Below, piece after piece: positions 53,090 to 62,351 of a stretch of DNA of 64,000 nucleotides. The notes beneath the pieces were generated by a model. That model was not told the origin of the DNA, ran no database searches, and saw only the letters and a program-made list of their open reading frames with translations. Both the position numbers and the translations under genes were made by a program. Position 1 is the stretch's first letter, and every line of letters begins with the position of its first letter. Source of the DNA: Streptomyces sp. WMMB 322 (GTDB lineage: Bacteria; Actinomycetota; Actinomycetes; Streptomycetales; Streptomycetaceae); the NCBI RefSeq assembly GCF_900090145.1, contig NZ_FMHI01000012.1:155010-219009 (forward strand), given 5' to 3'.

Positions 53090-55135
53090 TCAGCGCAGGA
53101 ACGCCGCGGCGACTCCGGCGTCGACGGGGACGTGCAGTCCGGTGGTGTGGCTCAGATCGCCTCCCGTCAGGGCGAAGACGGCATTCGCGACGTGCTCGGG
53201 AAGCACCTCCCGCTTCAGCAGGGTGCGCTGGGCGTAGAACTCGCCGAGCTTCTCCTCGGGCACCCCGTAGACCGCTGCGCGCTGCGCTCCCCAGCCGCCC
53301 GCGAAGATCCCGGAACCCCGCACGACGCCGTCGGGATTGACGCCGTTCACGCGGATGCCCAGCTCTCCCAACTCGGCCGCGAGCAGCCGGACCTGGTGTG
53401 CCTGGTCGGCCTTCGCTGCTCCGTAGGCGACGTTGTCCGGGCCCGCGAAGACGCCGTTCTTGGAGGAGATGTAGACGATGTCGCCGCCCATTCCCTGCGT
53501 CTTCATCACCCGAGCCGCCTCACGGGAGGCGAGGAAGGAGCCGCGGGCCATGATGCTGTGCTGTGTGTCCCAGTCCTGCGCGCTGGTCTCCAGCAGGGGC
53601 CTGGAGAGGGAGACGCCCGCGTTGTTGACGACGAGGTCGATGCCGCCGAAGGCGAGCGCCGCTTCGCGGAAGGCCGCCGCGATCTCCTCCTCGGAGGTGA
53701 CGTCGACGGCGACGGCTACTGCCCTGTCGGGACCGCCCAGTTCGCGGGCCACTTCACCGGCGCTCGCTTCGTTCCGGTCGGCGACGACCACACACGCGCC
53801 TTCGGCGGACAGCCGCTGAGCGATCGCCCGTCCGATGCCCGAGGCGGCCCCGGTCACCAGCGCGACGCGCGTCGCCAGCGGCTTGGGCGCCGGCATGCGG
53901 CGCAGCTTGGCCTCCTCCAGCTCCCAGTACTCGATGCGGAACTTCTCCGGCTCCGGGATGGGGGAGTAGTACGACACCGATTCGGCACCGCGCATCACAT
54001 TGACGGCGTTGATGTAGAACTCGCCCGCCACTCGCGCTGTTTGCTTGTCCCTGCCGAAGGAGAACATCCCCACGCCGGGCACCAGCACGATCGCGGGATC
54101 GGCGCCGCGCATGGCGGGCGTGCCCGGTCCGGCGTGACGCTCGTAGTAGGCGCGGTAGTCGTCGCGGTACCGCTCGTGCAGCACGCGCAGCCTGGCCCCG
54201 GCCTCCTCCAGGGGAGCCGTGGCGGGCAGATCGAGGACGAGCGGGCGGACCTTCGTGCGCAGGAAGTGGTCGGGGCAGGACGTGCCGAGGGCGGCGAGCC
54301 GCGGATGCTCCTCGCGGGAGAGGAACTCCAGCACCGCCGCGGAGTCGTCGAAGTGACCGACCTGCGGCCTGTCCGCCGAGGCCAGTCCCCTCACCAGCGG
54401 GGCGAGTGCCGCTGCCCGCTCCCGCCGCTCCTGCGGCGGAAGCGGCTCGAATCCCTCCAGCACGGCGCCGAACGGTTCCGGCGCCCCGTGTTCGGCGAGG
54501 AAGGCACACGCGCCGTCGATGATGCGCAGCGAGTTGCGTTCGCACTCCTCGCTCGTCGAGCCCCACGCCGTGATGCCGTGCCCGCCCAGTACGCAGCCGA
54601 TGGCCTGCGGGTGCTCGGCCCTGACGGCGGCGATGTCCAGGCCCAGCTGAAAGCCGGGGCGGCGCCAGGGCACCCACACGACCGTCTCGCCGAAGCACTC
54701 GCGCGTCAGCTTCTCCCCGTCGGCGGCGCAGGCCAGCGCGATGCCGGAGTCGGGGTGGAGATGGTCGACGTGCGGCGCGTCCACCAGACCGTGCATTGCG
54801 GTGTCGATGGACGGTGCTGCCCCGCCCCTGCCGTGGAGGCAGTGGTCGAACGCCGCGACCATCTCGTCCTCGCGTTCCACGCCGGGGTAGACGTCCCTCA
54901 GCGCCCGCAGCCGGTCCAGGCGCAGCGCGGCGAGACCGTTCTCGGTGAGTGTGCCGAGGTCGCCGCCGGAACCCTTGACCCACAGCAGTTCGGTGTCCTG
55001 CCCCGTGACGGGGTCGGGCGCGAGGCCCTTGGCGGAGGTGTTGCCGCCCGCGTAGTTGGTGTTGCGGGGATCGGCGCCGAGGCGGTGCGAGCGCGCGAGG
55101 AGTTCGCCGACCGTGGTGTGCTGCTGTGCCGTCAT
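53090..55135 (-). CDS. rhaD: Bifunctional rhamnulose-1-phosphate aldolase / short-chain dehydrogenase
   Basis: 681 aa fusion. The N-terminal class II aldolase domain has NYAGGNTSAKG, HVDHLHPDSGIALA with the zinc His pair, and GGHGITAWG. The C-terminal SDR has VTGAASGIGRAIAQRL and YGAAKADQAHQ, with Tyr and Lys of the active site. This RhaEW type makes DHAP and L-lactaldehyde, and the SDR converts the lactaldehyde, with oxidation to lactate expected. ATG seven bases after the rhaI stop. Confidence 0.93.
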   Translation of the reverse strand: MTAQQHTTVGELLARSHRLGADPRNTNYAGGNTSAKGLAPDPVTGQDTELLWVKGSGGDLGTLTENGLAALRLDRLRALRDVYPGVEREDEMVAAFDHCLHGRGGAAPSIDTAMHGLVDAPHVDHLHPDSGIALACAADGEKLTRECFGETVVWVPWRRPGFQLGLDIAAVRAEHPQAIGCVLGGHGITAWGSTSEECERNSLRIIDGACAFLAEHGAPEPFGAVLEGFEPLPPQERRERAAALAPLVRGLASADRPQVGHFDDSAAVLEFLSREEHPRLAALGTSCPDHFLRTKVRPLVLDLPATAPLEEAGARLRVLHERYRDDYRAYYERHAGPGTPAMRGADPAIVLVPGVGMFSFGRDKQTARVAGEFYINAVNVMRGAESVSYYSPIPEPEKFRIEYWELEEAKLRRMPAPKPLATRVALVTGAASGIGRAIAQRLSAEGACVVVADRNEASAGEVARELGGPDRAVAVAVDVTSEEEIAAAFREAALAFGGIDLVVNNAGVSLSRPLLETSAQDWDTQHSIMARGSFLASREAARVMKTQGMGGDIVYISSKNGVFAGPDNVAYGAAKADQAHQVRLLAAELGELGIRVNGVNPDGVVRGSGIFAGGWGAQRAAVYGVPEEKLGEFYAQRTLLKREVLPEHVANAVFALTGGDLSHTTGLHVPVDAGVAAAFLR

Positions 55136-55141
55136 GCTGAA

Positions 55142-56314
55142 CTACGCTCCCCAGCCGGCCTGTTGGCCGCTCTTGCGTTCATCGGTGATCCTCCGGGCCC
55201 ATCCCGAGCGGTGGTATGCGGCGACGGGGTCGGGATCCAGCCCGTTCTCCTCGCGCACCTCTGCGAGCAGAGGCCGCACGTCGGTGTTGTAGGCGTCCAT
55301 CAGCACCGCGTTGGAGCCGAGCACGTCACCGGAGAGCTGAGCGCGCTCCAGCGCGCCGCGGTCGACGAGGAGCGCTTTCGCCGTGGCCTCCTGGACGTTC
55401 ATCACCGAGCGGATGATGGCGGGGATCTTCGGCTCGATGTTGTGGCACTGGTCGAGCATGAAGGCGATCCCGGCCTCCTCCTCCAGCCCTCCGCCGCGCA
55501 CCACTTCGTACATGATGCGGAAGAGCTGGAAGGGGTCGGCCGCGCCCGCCATCAGGTCGTCGTCGGCGTAGAAGCGGGAGTTGAAGTCGAAGCCGCCGAG
55601 TTTCCCCTCACGCAGCAGCAGCGCCACGATGAACTCGATGTTGGTGCCCGGGGCGTGGTGGCCGGTGTCGACGACGACCTGCGCCTTGGGCCCGAGCTTG
55701 AGGCAGTGGGCGTAGGCGGTGCCCCAGTCGGGAACGTCGGTGGTGTAGAAGGCCGGTTCGAAGAACTTGTACTCCAGCAGCATCCGCCGGTCTTCGCCGA
55801 GCCGGTCGCGGACGGCGGTGAGGGCCTCGGCCAGCCGGTCCTGACGGGCCCTTATGTCGTCCTGGCCGGGGTAGTTGGTGCCGTCGGCGAACCACAGCTT
55901 CAAGTCGCGCGAGCCGGTCGCGTCCATGATGTCGACGCATTCCAGCAGGTGGTCCAGTGCCTTGCGGCGCACGGCCGCCTCGGGGTGGGTCACCGACCCG
56001 AGCTTGTAGTCGTCGTCCTGGAAGACGTTGGAGTTGATGGTGCCCAGACGCAGCCCGCGCTCCTGCGCGTACGAGGCCAGCGCTCCGTAGTCCGCGGTCC
56101 TGTCCCAGGGGATGTGGAGGGCGACGGTGGGAGCGACACCGGTGTGTTCGTGGACGCGTGCGGCGTCGTCCAGCTTCTCCTCGGGCGTGCGCGGCACTCC
56201 GGGCTGCGCGAACACCTTGAACCTTGTTCCGGAGTTGGCGTAGGCCCACGAGGGAGTCTCGATCCGCTGTGAGGTGAGGGCGGCCTTCACGCTCGCCCTG
56301 TCCGGCTCTGACAT
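55142..56314 (-). CDS. rhaI: L-rhamnose isomerase (RhaI type)
   Basis: 390 aa, TIM-barrel of the Rhizobium-type L-rhamnose isomerase family (not E. coli RhaA). Metal-binding motifs: YKFFEPAFYTTD, VVVDTGHHAPGTNIEFI and GGFDFNSRFYADDD. Opens L-rhamnose to L-rhamnulose. ATG at 56314 after GAGGAG. First gene of the leftward operon; the nearest palindromic operator is 63 bases upstream. Confidence 0.92.
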   Translation of the reverse strand: MSEPDRASVKAALTSQRIETPSWAYANSGTRFKVFAQPGVPRTPEEKLDDAARVHEHTGVAPTVALHIPWDRTADYGALASYAQERGLRLGTINSNVFQDDDYKLGSVTHPEAAVRRKALDHLLECVDIMDATGSRDLKLWFADGTNYPGQDDIRARQDRLAEALTAVRDRLGEDRRMLLEYKFFEPAFYTTDVPDWGTAYAHCLKLGPKAQVVVDTGHHAPGTNIEFIVALLLREGKLGGFDFNSRFYADDDLMAGAADPFQLFRIMYEVVRGGGLEEEAGIAFMLDQCHNIEPKIPAIIRSVMNVQEATAKALLVDRGALERAQLSGDVLGSNAVLMDAYNTDVRPLLAEVREENGLDPDPVAAYHRSGWARRITDERKSGQQAGWGA

Positions 56315-56376
56315 GCGTCTCCTCTGTGCGGCACGGCGGGCGGGGACCGGGGCACCGTCCGCCGTGCGCCATGCCA

Positions 56377-56388
56377 TGAAACGTTTCA
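56377..56388. promoter_or_regulatory. LacI-type operator 1
   Basis: Perfect 12-base palindrome TGAAACGTTTCA, 63 bases before the rhaI start. The central CG and symmetry match LacI-family operators; the LacI-type gene at 63830 is the obvious partner. Confidence 0.7.
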
Positions 56389-56774
56389 GGAAAACTACTT
56401 GCACAGGTGACCACCGTCAATAGCCCGCGCCCCCGGCCGTGCGGCCGGGCTCCTCGGTCGTCCGGCGCGAACCGGCACGTGCCCCGGCCGGCTGTGAGGG
56501 CCGTGCCGCCCTGCCGGGCATGCGGGCACCCGTGCGCCGCGGGCTCGCGCTCGCTTGCGCGGACTCCGTCGTGGTGCGGGTGAGGAGCGAGGCCCTCCCG
56601 TCCCCGCCTCCCTTCACCCCCGGCGGAACCGGCGCCGGCGGCGGGCGCGGCGGGCATGGCGGTTCCCCGGTCGGCCCGGGGCGCCGGAGATGGACGCCGG
56701 CGGGAGCAGGTCACGTCCGCTGGTCGATGAGCACCCCCTGTGAGGGTGCCGCCTCACCGCTCACCGGGTGTGAG

Positions 56775-56787
56775 GCAAACGTTTCAA
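56775..56787. promoter_or_regulatory. LacI-type operator 2
   Basis: GCAAACGTTTCAA shares the AAACGTTT core with operator 1; one half-site is imperfect. Lies mid-way between the divergent genes and could support looping. Confidence 0.55.
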
Positions 56788-56913
56788 CCGTGCGTTGCCG
56801 CAAGACCCCAACCCCCGGTCAGGGGCCGCAACAGGGCCGGAATGCAGGGCAATCACCTGGTGCCCGACCCTTGACGCACCTGGAGTGCGGGGCTAGCTTC
56901 CCCGGAAGCTGAT

Positions 56914-56925
56914 TGAAACATTTCA
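56914..56925. promoter_or_regulatory. LacI-type operator 3
   Basis: TGAAACATTTCA differs from operator 1 by one base, in the central CG. It is 156 bases upstream of rhaT, suited to control of the transporter operon. Confidence 0.65.
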
Positions 56926-57080
56926 TTTCGCGGTCGACTCCACTCCCGCTCACTCCGAACGCAAGGTGCCCACCCCTCCGGGGCCACGCGGATCACACCC
57001 CGGCCGCACCCCCCCCGCGCAACGGCGGCCGGCAGTGCAGAACCGGTAGTGCAGAACCGGCAGCAAAGAAGGAGCACGAC

Positions 57081-58610
57081 ATGACCCAGCCAGAACCGGG
57101 AGCGGCCCCGGTGCCGGTCCTCGCCCTGGAGGGGGTGAGCAAGTCCTTCGGCAACCTTCGCGCCCTGCAGGGCGTCGACCTGGCGCTGCACGCGGGAGAG
57201 GCACATGCGCTCGCCGGGGAGAACGGGGCGGGCAAGTCCACGCTCATCAAGATCCTCGGCGGCGTGCACCCGCCCGGGACGGGCACCGTACGGCTCGACG
57301 GAAGTCCCGTCGGCTTCGCCGGCCCCGCCGACGCCCGCGACGCGGGCATCGCCGTGATCTACCAGGAGCCCACGCTCTTCGCGGACCTGTCCATAGCGGA
57401 GAACATCTTCATGGGCCGTCAGCCACGCAGAGGCCTCGGACGCATCGACCACTCGGCCGTACGTGAGGCGACGGCGGCGCTCATGCGGCGGCTCGGAGTC
57501 GACCTCGACCCGGACCGCCCGGCCCGCGGACTGTCCATCGCCGACCAGCAGATCGTCGAGATCGCCAAGGCCCTCTCCTTCGACGCACGTGTGCTGATCA
57601 TGGACGAGCCGACCGCGGCGCTCACCGGCAGCGAGACCGCGCGGCTGTTCTCAGTCGTCGAATCGCTGCGCGCGCAGGGCGCCGCGGTGCTGTTCATCTC
57701 GCACCGGCTGGAAGAGATCTTCCGGCTCTGCCGCCGCGTCACCACGCTGCGCGACGGCAGGCTCGTGGCCACCGAATCCCTCGACGGGCTCACCGAGGAC
57801 GACCTCGTGCGCCGAATGGTGGGCCGCGACCTGGACGAGCTGTACCCCAAGCAGGACACGACACCCGGGGCGCGAGCCCTCACGGTGCGCAGGCTCACCC
57901 GCGAAGGCGTCTTCCACGACATCTCGTTCGAGGTGCGTCGCGGCGAGATCGTCGCCCTCGCCGGCCTCGTGGGAGCCGGACGCAGCGAAGTCGTGCAGGC
58001 CGTCTTCGGGGTCGACCGCGCCGACGCCGGCGAGGTCGAGGTCGACGGAGCGGCGCTGAAACCCGGTTCGCCGAGCGCCGCCATGGACGCGGGAGTCGCG
58101 CTCGTGCCGGAGGACCGGCGGCAGCGCGGACTGGTGATGGAGATGTCCATCGAGCGGAACATCGCACTGACCGGGCTCGACAGGCTCGGCAGAGCGGGCA
58201 TGGTGCGGCGCACCATGGAGCGCTCCCGCGCCGCCGGCTGGGCTGTGCGGCTGAGGCTGAAGTACAACCGCCTCACCGACACCGTCGGAGTGCTCTCCGG
58301 CGGCAACCAGCAGAAGGTCGTGCTCGCCAAGTGGCTGGCCACCGAGCCCGGCGTCCTCATCGTCGACGAACCGACGCGAGGCATCGACGTCGGCACCAAG
58401 GCCGAGGTGCACCGGCTGCTCACCTCCCTCGCCGAGGAGGGCATCGCAGTGCTCATGGTCTCCTCAGACCTTCCCGAAGTCCTCGGCATGGCCGACCGGG
58501 TGCTCGTGATGCACGAGGGGCGGCTCGTGGCGGAGATACCCCGCGCGGAGGCCTGCGAGGAGTCGGTCATGGCCGCCGCCACCGGACGCACCGCCAAGGA
58601 GGCTGCGTGA
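57081..58610 (+). CDS. rhaT: Rhamnose ABC importer, ATP-binding protein
   Basis: 509 aa, duplicated ATPase of the sugar-uptake type. First half GENGAGKSTLIKILGG (Walker A) and MDEPTAAL; second half GLVGAGRSEVVQAV (degenerate Walker A), LSGGNQQKVVLAKWLA signature and DEPTRGIDVGTKAEV. Powers uptake through RhaP/RhaQ. ATG after AAGGAGCACGAC. Its stop overlaps rhaP (GTGA). Confidence 0.9.
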   Translation: MTQPEPGAAPVPVLALEGVSKSFGNLRALQGVDLALHAGEAHALAGENGAGKSTLIKILGGVHPPGTGTVRLDGSPVGFAGPADARDAGIAVIYQEPTLFADLSIAENIFMGRQPRRGLGRIDHSAVREATAALMRRLGVDLDPDRPARGLSIADQQIVEIAKALSFDARVLIMDEPTAALTGSETARLFSVVESLRAQGAAVLFISHRLEEIFRLCRRVTTLRDGRLVATESLDGLTEDDLVRRMVGRDLDELYPKQDTTPGARALTVRRLTREGVFHDISFEVRRGEIVALAGLVGAGRSEVVQAVFGVDRADAGEVEVDGAALKPGSPSAAMDAGVALVPEDRRQRGLVMEMSIERNIALTGLDRLGRAGMVRRTMERSRAAGWAVRLRLKYNRLTDTVGVLSGGNQQKVVLAKWLATEPGVLIVDEPTRGIDVGTKAEVHRLLTSLAEEGIAVLMVSSDLPEVLGMADRVLVMHEGRLVAEIPRAEACEESVMAAATGRTAKEAA

Positions 58611-59668
58611 GCGACACCCTGCAGAAGCCGCAGCAGCCGCCGGGAGCATCCCCCGGCGACCCTCCCGCGCCGCCCCGGCGGTCCGCCCGGGCCCTGGCCG
58701 ACATGGTCCTGCGCATACGGGAGTTGAGCATCGGCGGCGCACTGGTGCTGCTGATACTGGGCACCTGGCTGGTCAACCCCGGCTTCCTCGACGGGCAGGG
58801 CGTGCGGGACCTCCTGCTCAACTCGGCGATTCTGGTCCTGCTCGCGACCGGCCAGTCCGTCGTCGTGCTCACCCGGAACATCGACCTGTCGGTCGGCTCC
58901 GTCGTGGGCCTGACCGCCTTCGCCTGCGGCAGCTTCGTCTCCGGCACGCAGCACAGCGAGCTCACCGTGCTGCTGCTGGGCACCGGACTCGGGGTGCTGT
59001 GCGGGCTGGTCAGCGGACTGCTCGTCAGCTTCGGGAAGGTCCCCGCCCTGGTGGTGACCCTGGGCATGCTCTACGTCATCCAGGGCGCCGGCCACGTCTG
59101 GGCGCACGGCCGGCAGATCAACGCTGCCGACGTCCCCGACGGAGTGCTGAGGCTCGGCAGCGGAAGCCTCCTCGGGGTTCCGTATCTTCCGCTGATCACC
59201 GCCGTCGTGCTGGCCGCCACCGCGTACTACCTGCGCAACGCCCGTGGCGGACGCGAACTGTACGCCATCGGCTCCAGCCCCGAGGCGGCGCGCCTGGCCG
59301 GTATACCCATCCGGCGGCGGGTGCTCGCCGCCTACGCGTTCTCCGGCGCCGTCGCCGGGTTCGCGGGCGCACTGTGGCTCGCCAGGTTCGGCACGGTCGT
59401 CGCCGATGCCGCCAACGGCTGGGAACTGACCGTCGTCAGTGCCGTCGTCGTCGGCGGCATCGCCATCACCGGCGGTGTGGGCACCGTGTGGGGAGCCGCC
59501 CTCGGGGCCCTGCTGCTGACGACCATCGGCAGCGCCCTCGTCGTACTCAAGGTCAACCCCTTCTGGGAGCAGGCCATCACGGGTGCGCTGCTGCTCGCGG
59601 CAATCAGCACCGACCGCGTCGTACGCAGCCGTACGACCGAGGCGCTGCGGAAGAGGAGCAGGAATTGA
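58607..59668 (+). CDS. rhaP: Rhamnose ABC importer, permease 1
   Basis: 353 aa. BPD_transp_2 family with about nine hydrophobic segments; NIDLSVGSVVGLTA and GGIAITGGVGTVWGAALGALLL are family blocks. Pairs with RhaQ to form the channel. GTG overlaps the rhaT stop; a Pro-rich cytosolic N-terminus of 25 residues precedes the first helix. Confidence 0.9.
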   Translation: MSDTLQKPQQPPGASPGDPPAPPRRSARALADMVLRIRELSIGGALVLLILGTWLVNPGFLDGQGVRDLLLNSAILVLLATGQSVVVLTRNIDLSVGSVVGLTAFACGSFVSGTQHSELTVLLLGTGLGVLCGLVSGLLVSFGKVPALVVTLGMLYVIQGAGHVWAHGRQINAADVPDGVLRLGSGSLLGVPYLPLITAVVLAATAYYLRNARGGRELYAIGSSPEAARLAGIPIRRRVLAAYAFSGAVAGFAGALWLARFGTVVADAANGWELTVVSAVVVGGIAITGGVGTVWGAALGALLLTTIGSALVVLKVNPFWEQAITGALLLAAISTDRVVRSRTTEALRKRSRN

Positions 59669-60753
59669 ACGCCCCGACGCCCATGACACCAGCGGCGGAA
59701 GAGGCTGCCGCCACGGACGCCGCCACGGACGCCGCCGCGGCTCCGGGCGGTGGCGGCGGCCGCGACAGCGGCACCGGTCGCGCCGGCAGGTTCCTGCGCT
59801 GGGACGCCGCCGTCGGCGTTCTGCTGGTCGCCGTGATGCTCGCCGGGGCCGGCACCACCGACGGCTTCGCCGACATCACCAACCTTTCCGCGGCCCTCAA
59901 CGACACCGCGGAGATCGCCCTCATCGCCCTGCCCATGACTCTGCTCGTCGTCGCCGGGCAGGTCGATCTGTCCGTCGCGTCCATGCTCGGCCTCTCCAGC
60001 GCGCTCGCGGGCGCGCTGTGGGACGCCGGCTGGGCCTTCGAGCTCATCGTGCCGCTGTGCCTCGTCGTCGGTGTGCTCGGCGGACTGCTCAACGGCTGGC
60101 TCGTCACCCGCATCGGGCTGCCCTCGCTCGCCGTGACCATCGGCACCCTCACCCTCTACCGGGGACTGGCTTCCGTCGTACTCGGCAACAAGGCCGTCTC
60201 CGACTTCCCCGAGTCCTACGCACAGTGGGCCTCCTACACCGAACCCGTGCCGGGCACCTTCATCCCCTACCCCGTCGCCGTGTTCATCGTGCTCGCCGTT
60301 CTCGCGGCGGTCGTGCTGCACTGCACCGCCGCAGGGCGGGCTCTGTTCGCCATCGGGGCGCAGGAGGACGCGGCGCGCTTCGCGGGCATCCGCGTCAGGC
60401 GGATCAAGCTCGTGCTCTTCGCGGTCACCGGCTTCGTCGCCTCCTTCGCCGGGATCGTCTACACGCTGCGTTACGGCAGCGCACGCGCCGACAACGGGCT
60501 CGGGCTCGAACTCGTCGTCATCGCGTCCGTCCTTCTCGGCGGCATCGACTTCAACGGCGGCAGGGGCACCCTCGGCGGTGCCGTCGCCGGTGTGCTGCTG
60601 ATCGGCGTTCTCAACAACCTGCTCACCCTCAACGACATCTCCAACGAGATCCAGGTCATCGTCACCGGTGTGCTGCTGGTGGCGTCCGTGCTCACGCCGC
60701 GGGTGATCGCCCTCGTCACCGAGCGGAGAGAACGCCGGTCGGCCGCCGTCTGA
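59665..60753 (+). CDS. rhaQ: Rhamnose ABC importer, permease 2
   Basis: 362 aa. BPD_transp_2 family with GQVDLSVASMLGLSSAL and GGIDFNGGRGTLGGAVAGVLL. The start is taken as TTG 59665, which overlaps the rhaP stop (TTGA) and follows GAGGAGCAGGAA; an ATG at 59683 is the alternative. The first 40 residues are Ala/Gly-rich and probably disordered. Confidence 0.88.
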   Translation: MNAPTPMTPAAEEAAATDAATDAAAAPGGGGGRDSGTGRAGRFLRWDAAVGVLLVAVMLAGAGTTDGFADITNLSAALNDTAEIALIALPMTLLVVAGQVDLSVASMLGLSSALAGALWDAGWAFELIVPLCLVVGVLGGLLNGWLVTRIGLPSLAVTIGTLTLYRGLASVVLGNKAVSDFPESYAQWASYTEPVPGTFIPYPVAVFIVLAVLAAVVLHCTAAGRALFAIGAQEDAARFAGIRVRRIKLVLFAVTGFVASFAGIVYTLRYGSARADNGLGLELVVIASVLLGGIDFNGGRGTLGGAVAGVLLIGVLNNLLTLNDISNEIQVIVTGVLLVASVLTPRVIALVTERRERRSAAV

Positions 60754-60850
60754 CGCGGCCGCGCGCCCCGCCCCGTGCAGACCGAACCGCTGCTCCTCCT
60801 CTGCCCGGGCTCAACCTCCGTTCCGTGCCCCTCAGTTGAAAGGCCCCGAC

Positions 60851-61936
60851 ATGCGACCCACGACACGCTCACGCACCCCGCTTCGCACCGCCGTGGCGGC
60901 CGTCTGCACCCTCTCGATCGCCCTCGCCGGATGCTCCGGGACCACCAAGGGCGACGCACAGGACGACGCCGAGGAGAAGGCTCAGGGAGCGAAGGCCGAC
61001 CCCGACGCGCCGCTGAAGAAGGGGCTGAAGATCGCCTTCCTGCCCAAGCAGATCAACAATCCGTACGAGAAGATCGTCGACGAGGCAGGCATGGCCGCCG
61101 CCAAGGAGTACGACGGAAAGGCAAAGGAGGTCGGCCCCTCCGACGCGAAGGCCTCCTCCCAGGTCAGCTACATCAACACCCTCGTACAGCAACGGCAGGA
61201 CGCCATCCTCATCGCCGCCAACGACCCCAACGCCGTGTGCGGGCCGCTGAAGCAGGCGATGAAGCAGAACATCAAGGTCGTCTCCTACGACTCCGACACC
61301 GACAAGGACTGCCGGCAGCTGTTCATCAACCAGGCCAGCTCCGAGGAGATCGGCCGCTCCCTGATCCGCCGCACCGCCGAACAGACCGGCCACAAGGGCC
61401 AGATCGCGATCCTCTCCGCCACGCAGAACGCGACGAACCAGAACGCGTGGATCGAGTTCATGAAGAAGGAGCTGAAGAAGCCCGAGTACAAGGACATGAA
61501 GCTGGTCAAGACCGCCTACGGGGACGACGACGACCAGAAGTCCTTCCAGGAGACCCAGGGTCTGCTCAAGGCCTACCCGAAGCTCAAGGCCGTCATCTCA
61601 CCGACCACCGTCGGCATCGCCGCAGCGGCCCGCTACATCAGCGACTCCTCCTACAAGGGCAAGGTCGTCCTCAACGGGCTCGGCACTCCCAACCAGATGC
61701 GCAAGTACATCAAGGACGGCACCGTCGAGGAGTTCTCCCTCTGGGACCCCAAGAAGCTGGGCTACCTCGGCTCCTACGCCGCCGCCTCCCTCGCCTCCGG
61801 CCGGATCACCGGCAAGGAGGGCGAGAAGTTCGAGGCGGGGAAGCTCGGGGAGCGCACCGTCGGCAAGGACGGCGAGGTCATCCTGGGCCCGCCCACCGTC
61901 TTCGACGAGAAGAACATCGGCGAGTACGACTTCTAG
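60851..61936 (+). CDS. rhaS: Rhamnose-binding lipoprotein
   Basis: 361 aa. Lipoprotein signal with lipobox LAGC (Cys28). Periplasmic-binding type 1 fold: LKIAFLPKQINNPYEKIVDEAG, ILIAANDPNAVCGPLKQAM and VVSYDSDTDKDC, as in RhaS. Delivers rhamnose to RhaPQT at the outer membrane face. ATG after GAAAGG. Lys/Asp-rich linker after the Cys. Confidence 0.92.
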   Translation: MRPTTRSRTPLRTAVAAVCTLSIALAGCSGTTKGDAQDDAEEKAQGAKADPDAPLKKGLKIAFLPKQINNPYEKIVDEAGMAAAKEYDGKAKEVGPSDAKASSQVSYINTLVQQRQDAILIAANDPNAVCGPLKQAMKQNIKVVSYDSDTDKDCRQLFINQASSEEIGRSLIRRTAEQTGHKGQIAILSATQNATNQNAWIEFMKKELKKPEYKDMKLVKTAYGDDDDQKSFQETQGLLKAYPKLKAVISPTTVGIAAAARYISDSSYKGKVVLNGLGTPNQMRKYIKDGTVEEFSLWDPKKLGYLGSYAAASLASGRITGKEGEKFEAGKLGERTVGKDGEVILGPPTVFDEKNIGEYDF

Positions 61937-61961
61937 GAACTCTTGGAAAGAGGCCGGAACC

Positions 61962-62318
61962 GTGCAGCGAGTCTGCTTCCTGTTGAAGGTCCGCCCCGAC
62001 CGGGTGGCCGAGTACCGCGAGCGGCACTCGGCCGTCTGGCCGGAGATGCTCGAAGCGCTCTCCGCCTGCGGCTGGCGCAACTACTCACTCTTCCTGCGCG
62101 AGGACGGACTGCTCGTGGGCTACCTCGAGACCGACGACTTCGGCGCGGCACGTGCCGCGATGGAGAAGACGGAAGTCAACGACCGCTGGCAGCGGGAGAT
62201 GGCCCCCTTCTTCGAGCCCGCCGGAGCACCGGAGACGACCGGGGCACCGCAGATCACAGGCGCCCCGCGGCCCGACGAGGCGATGGCTCCGCTCACCGAG
62301 GTCTTCCACCTCGACTGA
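61962..62318 (+). CDS. rhaM: L-rhamnose mutarotase
   Basis: 118 aa. RVCFLLKVRPDRVAEYRERHSAVWPEML, WRNYSLFLREDG and WQREMAPFF are the RhaM/RhaU signatures with the active-site His. Interconverts alpha and beta anomers so that RhaI gets its substrate. GTG start, 25 bases after rhaS. A short Ala/Pro/Thr insertion sits near the C-terminus. Confidence 0.93.
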   Translation: MQRVCFLLKVRPDRVAEYRERHSAVWPEMLEALSACGWRNYSLFLREDGLLVGYLETDDFGAARAAMEKTEVNDRWQREMAPFFEPAGAPETTGAPQITGAPRPDEAMAPLTEVFHLD

Positions 62319-62351
62319 CGCAGCGGCACACACAGCGAGGAGCGTCCGCTC

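Larger units (their letters stand above)
56315..57080. promoter_or_regulatory. Divergent rha control region
   Basis: 766 bases between rhaI and rhaT with three LacI-like operator boxes and no gene. It should contain both divergent promoters. The stretch 56450-56750 is GC-rich and I see nothing else in it. Confidence 0.7.

Noticed and set aside
52709..56272. A 1187-codon open frame on the plus strand opposite rhaB, rhaD and rhaI
   Set aside because: It is the usual antisense shadow of very high-GC genes: no family signatures, and the minus-strand genes have clear motifs and ribosome sites.
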